Origin: Mytilus trossulus
Lineage: Eukaryota > Mollusca > Bivalvia > Mytilida > Mytilidae
Direction of reading: 5' to 3'
NCBI RefSeq assembly: GCF_036588685.1
Contig: NC_086378.1
Location: forward strand, 42,881,578-42,945,577
Length of the DNA stretch: 64,000 nt
Made by a program: the position numbers and the translations under genes
Part shown: positions 23,406 to 35,700 of the stretch, piece by piece
How the letters are laid out: every line of letters starts with the position of its first letter
Numbering within the stretch: position 1 is the stretch's first letter
The notes under the pieces: generated by a model
Told to the model about the DNA's origin: nothing
Seen by the model: the letters and a program-made list of their open reading frames with translations, nothing else
Database searches by the model: none

Positions 23406-26400
23406 TTAACAGATACACATAGAGTTGTGATAGCCTTATACAGTAAGAGGATGAACCAAACATATTAAGTATGGGGATAGAAAAAAATAAATTGAATTGA
23501 GGTGATATGTATATAGAAGGTGGTGATAGATAAATGAAGTTGAAATATCATGTTAGGTGATAAATATATAGACTGTGGTGATGGCTATATCATATGAGGT
23601 GATGGATATAAAAATTGAGGTGATAAATAAAAAAAAGTGTGGTGATAGATAAAGAAAGTGAGGTAATATATAAAGAATGTGAGGTGATACATAAAGAAAG
23701 TAGGGTTATAGATATGTAAAGTGTAGTAACAGATGTATAAAGAGAGGTGATTGATATATAAGATGTGGTGATAGATAATAGAAAGTGTGGTGATAGATAC
23801 ATAATTTGAGGTCATAAGATATATGAAGTGTAGTTACAAATGTATAAAAAGTGGTATATTGGGTATGGTTATAGATATATGAGGTGATGTAAATTTAATG
23901 TGTAGTGACAAATTATAAAAAAAAAGGTGACAGATTTATAAAGTGTGGTGACAGATATATATAAAGTTAGGTGAAAGTTAGGTGATTGATATATGAAGGG
24001 TGGTGATATATATATATATAAAGTGTGGGGACAGATTTAGAAAGTGTGGTGACAGATATATAGAGTGTGGTGATAGATGTATTTAGTTTGATGATAGATA
24101 TATAAAGTATAGTCATAGATATATAAAATGAGTTGATAGATATATATATAGTGACCTGATGGATATATTAAGTATGGTGATGGATATGTTAAGAGTAGTG
24201 ACAGATTTATAAAGTATGGTGACAGATATAAAATGTGTAGTGACAGATGAATGGTGTAGTGATAAATGAAGAAGGGGGTGATAGATGCATAACGTTTAGT
24301 GAGAGATAAATATAAAGTGAGGTGATTGATATATAAAGTGAGGTGATAGATATATAAAGTGTGGTGAACGATTTATGAAGTGTGGTGACAGTTATATAAA
24401 GTGAGTTGATAGATATATAAGGTGTGGTGATGTATATATAATGTTTGGTGACAGATATAAAAAGTGTGCTGAAATATTTATTAAGTGTGGAGACAGATAT
24501 ATCAAGTGTGGTGACATATATATAAAGTATGGTGACATATATATAAGGTGTGATGATAGATATTAAAAGTGTGGTAATAGATAAATAAAGTGTGGTGACA
24601 GATAAATTAATTGGGGTGATAGATACATAAAGTATGGTGACAGATATATAAGGTGTGGTGACAGATATATAAAGTGTGGTGATAGATATATAAAGTCTGG
24701 TGACAGATATATAAGGTGTGGTGACAGATATATAAAGTGTGGTGACAGATATCTTAAAAGATGTAGGGATCATATTTGAAGTCTGGTGACAGATATATAA
24801 AGTGTAGTTATAGATATATAAAGTGAGGTGATAGATATATATATATATAGTAACGTAATGGATATATAAAGTCTGGTGATTGATATATAAGGTGTGGTGA
24901 CAAATATATAAAGTGTGGTGATAGATATATAAAGTCTGGTGACAGATAAATAAGGTGTGGTGACAGATATTTAAAATGTAGGGATAGATATATATAGTAA
25001 CGTGATGGATATATAAAGTCTGGTGATGGATATATAAAGTCTGGTGATGAATATGTTAAGGGTGGTGACAGATATATAAAGTATGGTGACAAATATATAA
25101 AGTATAGTGACAGATATATTAAGTCTGGTGACAGAAATATAAAGTATGGTGACAGATATATAGTGAGGTGATAGATATATAAAATGTGGGGATAGATATA
25201 TATTCTGGTGACAGAAATATAAAGAGAAGTGATAGATATATATATTGAGGTGATGGATATATAAAGTGTGGTGATGGATATGTAAAATGTAATGACAGAT
25301 ATATAAAGTATGGAGACAGATATATAAAGTATGGTGACAGATATATATAGTGAGGTGACAGATATATAAAGTGTGGTGATATATATATAAAGTATGGTGA
25401 CAGATATATATAGTGAGGTGATTGATATATAAAGTGATCAGGTGAAAGATATATATAGTGAGGTGATTGATATATAAAGTGTGATAATGGATATGTTAAG
25501 TGTATTGACAGAAATATTAAGTCTGGTGACAGATATATAAAGTATGGTGACAGATATATATAGTGAGGTGATGGATATATAAAGTGTTATGACAGATATA
25601 TAAAGTATAGTGACAGATATATAAAATATGGTGACAGATATATATAAAGTATGGTGACAGATATATAGTGAGATGATGGATATATAAAGTGTAATGAAGT
25701 GTGATGACAGATATATAAAGTATAGTGACAGATAAATAAAGTATGGTGACAGATATATAAAGTATGGTGACATACATATTAAGTATGGTGACATATATAT
25801 AGTGAGGTGATAAATATATAAAGTGTAGGGATAGATATATAAAGTGTAGTGATAGATATATAAAGTGTAATGACAGATATATAAAGTATAGTGACAGATA
25901 TATAAAGTCTGGTGACAGATATATAAAGTGTGATGACAGAGTCTGGTGATTGATATATAAAGTGTAATGACAGATATATAAAGTATAGTGACAGATATAT
26001 AAAGTATGGTGACAGATATATAAAGTGTGTTGAATGATATATAAAGTTTAAGACAGATATATAAAGTATAGTGACAGATATATAAAGTGAGGTAATAGAT
26101 ATATATAGTGAGGAGATTGATATATAAAGTGTGGTGATGGATATATATAGTGAGGTTATTGATATTTAAAGTGTGGTGATGGATATGTTATGTGTATTGG
26201 CAGAAATATAAAGTCTGGTGACAGATATATTAAGTATGGGAACAGATATACAAAGTGTAATGACAGATATATGAAGTTTAGTGACAGATATATAAAGTAT
26301 GGCAACAGATATATAAAGTGAGGTGATAGTTATATATAGTGAGGTGATGGATATATTAAGTGTAATGACAGATATATAAAGTATGGTAACAGATATATAC

Positions 26401-27330
26401 AGTATGGTGACAGATATATATATAGTGAGGTGACATATATATAAAGTGTGGTGACATATATATAAATTATGGTGACAGATATATATAGTGAGGTGATTGA
26501 TATATAAAGTGATCAGGTGATAGATATATATAGTGAGGTGATTGATATATAAAGTGTGGTGATGGATATGTTAAGTGTGGTGACAGATATATAAAGGCTT
26601 GTGACAGACATATAAAGTGTGGTGATGGATATATATATAGTGAGATGATTGTAGATATATAAAGTGTGGTGATGGATATGTTAAGTATAATGACAGAAAT
26701 ATAAAGTCTGGTGACAGATATGTAAAGTATGGTGACATATATATAGTGAGGTGATAAATATATAAGGTGTGGGGATAGATATATAAAGTGTAGTGATAGA
26801 TATACAAAGTGTAATGACAGATATATAAAGTATAGTGACAGATATATAACGTATGGTGACAGATATATAAAGTGTGGTGACAGAGTCTGGTGATTGATAT
26901 GTAAAGTGTAATGACAGATATATAAAGTATAGTGACAGATATATTTAGTGAGGTTATGGATATATAAAGTGTAATGACATATATGTAAAGTATAGTGACA
27001 GATATTTAAAGTATGGTGACAGATATATAAAGTATGGTGACAAATATATAGTAGGGTGATGGATATATAAAGTGTGGGGATAGATATATAGTCTGGTGAC
27101 AGATATATAAAGAGTAGTGATAGAATGGTGATAGAGATATACAGTGTTGTACAAAGTGGTGATTAATACAGAATGGTGATGATTATATAGTGTGTTGATA
27201 GATTTATAGAGTAGTGATAGATATATTCAGTGTGGAGATTTTAATATATTGGTGATATAGAGTGTGGTGATAAATAAAGTGAGGTGATAGATATTTATAT
27301 TGGTGATACATATAAAAACAGTAGGATGAT
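23406..27330 (-). repeat. 21-bp satellite array, right arm (main part)
   Basis: Reverse complement of the left satellite: GATATATAAAGTGTGGTGAC plus A, with variants AGTATGGTGACA, AGTGAGGTGATA, AGTCTGGTGACA and AGTGTAATGACA. Together with 21401-22990 the right satellite is longer (about 5.8 kb) than the left (4.2 kb). Open frames here (for example 24207-24773) are 7-residue periodic artefacts. Past about 27130 the units degenerate. Confidence 0.95.
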
Positions 27331-28104
27331 AGATATATACACTGGTGATAGATGTTTGCAATGGTAATATATGTTTACATTGGTGATAAAAAATAAATAT
27401 TTTTTTTATTGTGAAGATTTTTTCGACGGCATTCCCACCCTGATGATTATTTTCATTTAATCTAGGTGTGGTTAGTTTTATCTTAGTTGTTCATTGGTCA
27501 ATATTTGATTATGACGTCAAATTTTCAGGCTTTAATCTGAAATTCCCATTGTGACGACATGAAGACAGTGAAACAGATTTCACCACCTAATCTCTTGCAA
27601 TACCATATTTATCCACTCTTGACAGTGTCAAAATTAATTGATTTTGATATCACCTAAAGGAATGTGTACTTTTTTATAGTCATGCACCCAAAACTACTGT
27701 TATAAACGTCATTTGCAAATTTTTTTTACAGTTATTTGTGATTTCCAGATTTCCCAGGGATTACAAGTATCACCCTCATACATGACCAGGGGTAGGAGGG
27801 GTCCTATACATGAAAATAAATTTAAATTCTGACATGCGGAAATTCAAAAATAGAATTCCCGTATCTCATTATAGATCCCGAAATCCTGAGCCTAAAAACA
27901 CCAGATCCTGGAGTCCCGATAAAGGTCCTCGATCTGTCCCCATATTATACATGCTTGGTCCGTATCCATCTTTTTAAAACTTCCTGGACGCCGCAAGAAA
28001 TCATTTGGTCACCTCCTATGAACACTGACATGATAATTACAAATGAAAAGTATTTATTGTCGGACTCTTTTGAACCAGATCACATTTTGTAGTTGGAAAA
28101 GGAA
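27331..28104. other. Unannotated DNA between satellite and outer inverted repeat
   Basis: No gene and no counterpart at the mirror position (364-879). Ends in a G-rich run. Confidence 0.4.

Positions 28105-28134
<30 letters not shown>
28105..28134 (+). repeat. Run of about 30 G
   Basis: An uninterrupted poly-G tract preceded by GGAA. It can form G-quadruplexes and its exact length is likely to be unreliable in sequencing. It lies about 200 bp inside the right outer inverted repeat. Confidence 0.9.
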
Positions 28135-28135
<1 letters not shown>

Positions 28136-28329
28136 AGCCTCCTTTCCTAGTTTAAATTTTATTTTGAATTTTGAGTTGATCATGTATGTTTTCATTGTTA
28201 CAATGCATTATTTTGCAAACCATTCACATGTTTTTGTTATGTGTGCTCTTAAGGACTAGAAAGAGAGCCACTTCAGCAACTGAGCACGACGTGTATTTTC
28301 TTTCGCAGATAAATGTAAATAAAAGCGTT

Positions 28330-28472
28330 CAAATCTATCTCCACATAGGAGATTTTTTTCAAAAAGTGAAAGTAGAAATTACCGGATCCGCCCAGTTCCG
28401 GTCGCGCATGCGCACAAATGCGAGGTTACAGTCCGGGTTACAATATCTATAACCTTGTATATTATATACCTC
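28330..28472. repeat. Outer end of the giant inverted repeat, right copy
   Basis: Inverse copy of 221-363, same length. It keeps the NRF-1-like site as CGCGCATGCGCA on one strand, which still fits the consensus, and the Ets-like and GC-box motifs. Conservation of this block is better than that of most of the interior. Confidence 0.75.
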
Positions 28473-28553
28473 TTAAATGTGCTAAATCTGCTCCATTTTC
28501 TATTCATTGTTAGTTGTTCATTTGGCAATCATACCATATCTTCTTATTTAATG

Positions 28554-28857
28554 AAAACAAGAATGTGTCCATTATACAGGGATGCCCAACCCACACTTTT
28601 ATTTTTCTCAGTTGCTCAGTGAATCCTGAACTTAGGGTCAAATACCGTCAAAACACTAACTTGGTATCAAAATTAGAAATATCATATAAAAGGGAACATG
28701 TGTACTAACTTCAAGTTGATTGGACTTCAACTTCATCAAAACTATCTTTACCAAAAACTTTAACCTGAAGAGGGACAGACATATGAACAAAGAGACAGAT
28801 GGAAGAACTATGGACACGGAGAATAAAAAGCTTAATGCCCTTAAGAGAGGGGCATAA
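28554..28857 (+). mobile_element. Dispersed mussel repeat, intact copy
   Basis: Starts AACAAGAATGTGTCC and ends GAGGGGCATAAAAA. Its middle phrase GGAACATGTGTACTAA is the unoccupied site corresponding to the Helitron-interrupted copy at 36655-37708. Short A-rich 3' end and lack of coding capacity suggest a SINE-like or other non-autonomous element. Confidence 0.6.
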
Positions 28858-28984
28858 AAATCAACAGCTACATTTAGCCTATGATATATGGGCACAGCAG
28901 TGTTTACCCTCCACAGCCAGCAATCTTGAAATATTAATTATACCTTAAAGCGTTTCTACATTTTCCAGTACTGTCTTATATATA

Positions 28985-29200
28985 GACATTGTTAAAGATT
29001 GTATGCTGCTCTCTATATAAAAAAAATATGTAATGGTTGTCAATGAGACAACTCTCCACCAGAGACCAAACGTTGTAGAACAGCCTTCAAGAACAAGCAA
29101 ATCCATATTGCATAGTAAACACCTATTGTACCTCTTATTTGCTTTTTTTGCAATTGGGAAGCTGTCTCAATGACAGTCCACATCTTTTTATTTATATTTC
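28985..29200 (-). repeat. Fragment of a common mussel dispersed repeat
   Basis: On the minus strand this carries a GAGAGTTGTCTCATTGACAA phrase, as in the repeats at 11120-11235 and 46140-46525. Confidence 0.5.
29187..29192 (-). terminator. Possible polyadenylation signal of the ankyrin-repeat gene
   Basis: TTTATT on the plus strand reads AATAAA on the minus strand, about 180 bp after the stop codon at 29371. It lies at the edge of a dispersed repeat, so the assignment is tentative. Confidence 0.3.
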
Positions 29201-29370
29201 TGGTATTTAAAAATACAATCTAGAAAAAACACAGCCTAAGCAAAAGTGTTGTACCACAAAAGATAAAAAGGTTCACTTACTTGCAACAATATTTAATAAA
29301 AAAAAAGAAATGTAAAATAATACAAATCAAACATATTCATTGCACTCTACCCAGTAAAAAAGGCAAACAA

Positions 29371-29745
29371 TTATAAAATATTGCATGATGATGAGTTCAT
29401 TTCATCTCTATCATCGTCTGAAGATTCATCTGAATCAGTCTCATAATCTATACAACCATTGGTTTGATCTGAATAATTTTGATTAGGTCCATCACTACTA
29501 TACATCTCTCTGTGATTGGTTGTATTCACAAGAGGCTGTCTGCCATTCAATATTGATTGACTTTCATGATGATGATGATGATTACTGTTGTGGGAGTGGC
29601 CTATTGGATTAAGTTCAACAGCTAGTTTTTCTGCCATGTGAACTGGTAAATGTTTGTGTTGTGAATGAGCACAGTCAATGAGGTAGCCGACAACAGGCAT
29701 CTGTAATCTGACTGACCATGGATCTGGCTCTGGTGATTCTAATTC
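29371..29745 (-). CDS. Last coding exon of the ankyrin-repeat gene
   Basis: Codes for residues 541-664. It starts after a TTTTTTCCAG acceptor with ELESPEPDPWSVRLQ. The middle contains NSNHHHHHES (a CAT/GAT trinucleotide tract), and the end is strongly acidic (ETDSDESSDDDRDE). The final four residues, C-N-I-L, fit a CaaX prenylation motif; X = Leu would favour geranylgeranylation. Stop TAA at 29371-29373. Confidence 0.85.
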   Translation of the reverse strand, partial: ELESPEPDPWSVRLQMPVVGYLIDCAHSQHKHLPVHMAEKLAVELNPIGHSHNSNHHHHHESQSILNGRQPLVNTTNHREMYSSDGPNQNYSDQTNGCIDYETDSDESSDDDRDEMNSSSCNIL

Positions 29746-32700
29746 CTGGAAAAAAGAAACAATGTTATTTAATAAGGGCTACTAATGAAATGAGTTGTGC
29801 TCTATTACATGTAAATATTTCTGCAAAGCTATAATAATGAAAAAATATAAACAGGAGAAAGATTTCTGTTTATGTTTAATTTCTACTCATATAAATAGTT
29901 TATTAGAAGGATTAATCCTTGGTTCTTGCCTTACGTATAAATTATTCATAATACCATTCAATAGACTTCTATAATCAGTCCAGCTTGAACTATCATAAAG
30001 AACAAGATATTCTAGCTTTATGCTCTGAGTAGCAGCTGTATATATATGTAAATTACATCTAGTATCATGACTAAATATAGGACACTTGATAAACATAGAG
30101 GTGACCGCTTTCAGCAAACTATTGTTGAAAGGTTTAAGTTATATAACAATGGGTAGAAGTTTCTATTTAAGAGTGTAAAAATATTGAATTTCAACAAATG
30201 CATTGCAAAAAAAAGAATCTCATTTCTCTAATGATTTCAGAAAATATGTGGTTAAAAAATGACCACCTTTTCAGTCAAAAGATTCTATTTTTACATTAAG
30301 TGACACTGGCAGATCTAGAATTTTTTATAAGTGGGGGCCCACTGACTGGCTAAGAGGGGGCCCGCTCTAGTCATGCTTCGGTGATTCCCTATATAAGCAA
30401 CCATTTTTTTCCAAAAAAAGGGGGGCCTAACCCCCCTTAATCTGCCTCCAAGTGAGATGTGAATGTATACGATGTTATAATTTTGGCACAATTTTTCAAG
30501 AAAAATGTTGAAATTAGGACAGAGACAAATTATTCTTCTTAAAGTATATGATCCTTTTTGTGAGATGCCTTTTTTATACCCCTCTTTCAAACCAGATGCT
30601 CCGCAGGGTGAATCTTTATTTGACCTCAGAGTTCAAACCCGGAACAGTTGGAGCAAGTATGGACACAACATTCAAGCTTGATACAGCTCTGAATTTGGAT
30701 TGTGATTAAATAGTTGACACAACATAGGTTTCTGACACAGAATGAATGTGGTCTAAGAACCCCAAGAATTCAATTTCTAATGAATTCAATTTTTGATGAA
30801 ATCAAATAAAGTTCAATTTTGGACCCTCTAGACCTCAATGTGGACCAATTTGATAACCGGGGCTAAAACATCAAAAATCTAAATACATGGTCAGATTCAG
30901 CATATATCAAAGAACCCCATTTATTCAATTTTTGTCGAAATCAAACAAAGTTTAATTTTGGACCCAGATTTGGACCAACTTGAAAACTGGGCCTATAATC
31001 AAAAATCTAAATAAATGGTTAGATTCAGCATATCAAAGAACCCCAAGGATTCAATTTTTGTTGAAACCAAAGAAACTTTTATTTTGGACCCCTATTTGGA
31101 CCAACTTGAATACTGGGCCCATAATGAAAAATCTAAGTACATGTTTAGATTCAGCATATCAAATAACCCAAAGAATTAAATTTTTGTTGAAAACAAACAA
31201 AGTTTAATGTTGGACCTTGATTTGGACCAACTTGAAAACTGGGCCAATAATAAAAAAATCTAAGAACCCCAAGAATTCAACTTTTTTTAAAATCAAACTA
31301 AGTTTAATTTTGGACCCTTTGGCCCTTTATGTAGACCAATTTGAAAACCGGGGCCAAATATTAAAAATCTAAATACAGGGTCATCATATTGAAGAACCCC
31401 AATCATTCAATGTTTGATGAAATCAAACAAAGTTTAATATTGGACCCTTTGGACCCCTAATTCCTAAACTGTTGGGACCAAAACTCCTAAAATCCACCCC
31501 AACTTTCCTTTTGTGGTCATAAACCTCATGAATTTCTATTTACTTTTACTAAAGTTATAGTGCGAATACCAATGTGTCTTTGACGATGACGACGCCAACA
31601 TCATACCAATTTACGACGGCAAAAAAGTTTGCGTTCATATGAAAACCTGGTATAGAGATGACTTGCCTGTAACAACTGATAATGAAGTAAATCTCTCATC
31701 TGTGGAAGTTCTTGTCTATCTTTAAATGCTAATGGTGATCTTCCATCCTGTAAACAAAAGTATGATAACTGTCATTTCTTTCAAAGAGCTGATATTTGTT
31801 ATAAATTTCAATATAGGTATAACTTTACACAATAAATTTAACTTCAAATCTTCTCTACCTGAAGGACTATGCTCCATTTTTTTGGATTAATTTGTAATCT
31901 CATCAATGTTTAGAATAAGTTTTAAGAAGGCATAGACCAAAACTTAGAAGGAATATGTCTTTTTGAAGTTGACTTCTTCACAATAAGATATTTTGCCTCG
32001 ATTTATACATTACTGTCTGATCAATAGCTAATGGGCTCAAATTTGAGATGATCTTTGGATATTTTACACTTTGATGGTAGCTGTTCTGTTGAAATTTGGC
32101 TACTACACACATAATTTTTTCATCAATAGAAACTTTCCCTGAATTCATGCCAGGCTACAATCTCATTATGCAATCAATTTTGTTTGATGCTAAATGATGC
32201 CCTACAGTAAATTAATTTGAAGAAAAGGATTAAACGTCTTTCTCAATCATGTAACAGTTTAAAAAAGGAATAAAAACAAATAAATAAAAATACTTCCTAT
32301 GTACATATTAGTCCCACATAAATTTATCTACATAATTGATTTACCTTGTCTACAGCAAAGTCTGATGAACCATAATCCATTAATATATCCACAAACTCCT
32401 TTCCATCTGCCATTCCATAGGCATAGTGAAGAGCTGTCCTGAAAAACTATGAGGTGACAAAAATATTGAAAGTTATTGTGAAAATAATGACTTTTACTTA
32501 TTGTGAAAGTGTATTGTTTAATGCTTTATTTCATCCGTTTGTTAACATAAAACATTTAAAAATACTGATTCAAAGTTTTGATTTCAATTTGAATATGTAT
32601 TCCTCAATAAATAAAATAAAATGCTTTGCTGAGCGCAGCTGGATACTACCACAGATGTCCAACCCTGAAAAGTTTGGGCCAAAAAGTACACTTACTTAAT

Positions 32701-35700
32701 TTTGGACACATAATAGGTTTCTGACACAGAATAACTGTACTGAAAGAGCTTCAAATTGGTTATATGATTTAATTGTTTTGCTTTTATGCAATACACTATG
32801 CTGTTGCAAATTGACTCCCCTTTCCCCCAAATTTTTTTTTTTACACCAGGTTTTTTGTTTTTGTGGAATACACTATGCTGTTGAATATTAACACCACCCC
32901 CCCCCCCCCCCCAATGGTCAGTATCTTGATTCAAATTTCTAATGGAGTTTTGTTTTAATTCCTGAAATCTAAAATGAGAAAAATTGCCCCCCTCCAATTG
33001 TTTCACCTCCCCCTTTCCCTTAATCCCCCCAAAAATTCTATCCTTAAACATATGGTCAGTATCTCAATTCAAATTTCTAGTGGAGTTTGCAACCATAATT
33101 ACCCATTTAAATACATCCTAAAAGTTTTAAAATATAAAATGACATACTAGTCATGGCTAAAATTAATATTAATTAATAATAAGTGCTAAAAATAAATTTA
33201 CAGCTAATCACTTCAAGACAATCATCATTTCTTAATATATAATTTACAGGCAGTGTAAGGGAGGTAAACATACAGTGTTCTTTAAATTGATTTGGATTAC
33301 CTCCCTTACACTGCTTTTAAATTTTCTCAATTAATTCGAAAGGAAACCTTGTTTTCCTGCTTTTTTGCCCCTAATTACTAAATGGTTTGTGTGATTTACA
33401 CATTGGAATATGGAAAAGACAACTACCGTTGCTGAAGAACATATGTTAACCTCTAGATGTTTTTTGGTTTTTGTCTTTCGGTTGCTATCTCATGGGCCTG
33501 AATCCCACATCTCTTTTTATTTATAGTGACATAGAATGGTCTAAACAACTGATTTTATAGATCTTACACTTTTGTACATGCTTTACCTCCTATCAACTTA
33601 TTTGTTTACCTGGTCTCTGACAGAATCCAGTTTTTGTTTACATTGATAAACCAATGCTTCTGCTATCTCACAGCAAGTCTTCATATCTTTTCTTAGCACA
33701 GCTTTGTGTAAGGCTGGCTGACCTTTAGCCTGCACATGAAAAAAGGTGCAGAGCTAATTATTTTTGACATTTCAAAAGAATAAAATAAAATATATAGTAA
33801 CAAGGCAATTTTCAAATCAATTGTTTTATGCATAATTGATATCAATGAAACTTTAGACTAATATTAGAAGTAGATAATAACCTCCAAACATGAAAACTTT
33901 CTAACTTTGCATAGTCATGTTACACAAATAACCATTCCAAGCAAAATTGATGGATCAAATTAGTATCCTTGAATATTTAAAATAAATGTACCAATTCTTA
34001 ATTAACTCCATATCATATCTTTTTGTTATGCTTATCATACATTTCTGTAATCAATGAACTGTGATTGAGAATGAGGGCCTAATTCATCTCCATTCAATAC
34101 AGAAGTATAGCTGTAGATGCTACTGAATATCAAACGGGAAAACAGGTAATATGAGTTGAGATAATGAATATTTTTCCTATTTTTATTTACCTGGATCCTA
34201 CTATCAGCCAAACACGTCTGCAACTGTTTACATTTGTCACAATACATCAAATCTTTGACTTTTTCACTTTCACACATTTCAACTGCTTCATGGAAATCTT
34301 CAATTTGATTCTGTACAAAAGAAAAAAGTTAAGAAAATAAATGAAGCAGTTTTAAATATTCTTTTATGGGAATTAGATGATAGTTTCAGTAATTGATAAT
34401 TTTTGTAGATCTTGTATTGCCGCTCATTCTACTATTTCAAGTATCTGTCAGTATTAAAGTAAGTCTTGACATTCTTATAATTTCTGCCCATTCAAATCTT
34501 CCCAAGTTCTTAAAATAAAACTATAGAAATAGTTATTTTTTCTTTATGCTTATGATTTATCATTAAAAATGGTGGTTTGGCAGTGAGGACAAAAACAGAT
34601 ACTTTTTACTACAAACCATCAGGATCATTCAGACCAATAAAATTGGGAAAGGAAATGGGGAATTTGTCAAAGCAACAACAACCCAACCATAGAGCAGACA
34701 ACAGTATGGTTAAATAAGTTCACTGGTTTCTGAAAAGATGATTTTTTAAAAGTTTACGCCAACAGACTCTATGTATTTTCTTGTTTGCACACCTGAAGGT
34801 GGTGAATAAGAATACTAATTACGGTATCATTTATCTCCAAATGGAATTTATGATACATATGGATACAATATGATTAGGAAACATAGAGAAATAAATTGTT
34901 ACAAATACAAGATATTTCTGTACATCTTCTGGCAATAGTACAGATTTTTTATTTTCAATGACATTTTTGCTATGCTATTATATACTGAGTGCAAATGAAA
35001 ACGCAATACTTGGCTTTTCAAAAATAAAATTTATATTAGAAATGATAATCTTTCAAAACAAATTGTTCTTGAAAACGAACAATTTTAACAATAGATCAAT
35101 ATCAAACAAAAATGTTTCATTGTTATCTTTCGGGATCAATAGGTAAACAAAACATCCAATATCGAATCATCAACTCACAGTCCCAACAAAAAATGTTACA
35201 ACACTGTGGTGCAGCGCAATCTTGACAGTGCTGTGGAATTGTTCATCCAGGCTGTTTAATGTGATCCCGATGAATGTTATTCCACTTGTCCTGCAAACCA
35301 AACTCATGCTGACTTTATGATATTGGTGATGGTTTTCATTGTCTAAACCATGTCAAATCTGATGCAAAATTTGCTTGATCGGACCAAAATCCGGCAAGAA
35401 GCACGACTTTTGGCCAAGGAGGGTGCCAAATGTTGGCCAAGGTGGTTGCCAAATGTCTATGTTACCACCACTGACGCTTTTTTAGTACATAATGTATGAT
35501 TTTTGGTCTATAGAATTCAATGTTTACGCCAGACAGCCTTAAAGATCTCAGTAAGAATGACTATGGTGCTCTTTAACAATTTCTGCGCAAATAGTGCTTT
35601 ACTGAAATTGATCCATAGGTTCTACTGTGACCCCAATTGACCTTTGGACAGCCATCAGAGTCCATATCGGATATGTTAAAGACCAAATGTATTGGTCTTG

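Noticed and set aside
221..28472. Assembly artefact explaining the palindrome
   Set aside because: The arms differ in sequence, array lengths and arm-specific insertions with a precise empty site, which a duplicated contig would not show. Long reads would still be the final test.
29565..29590. Trinucleotide ATG/ATC microsatellite
   Set aside because: It is coding: it makes the histidine run in the last ankyrin exon, so it is described there.
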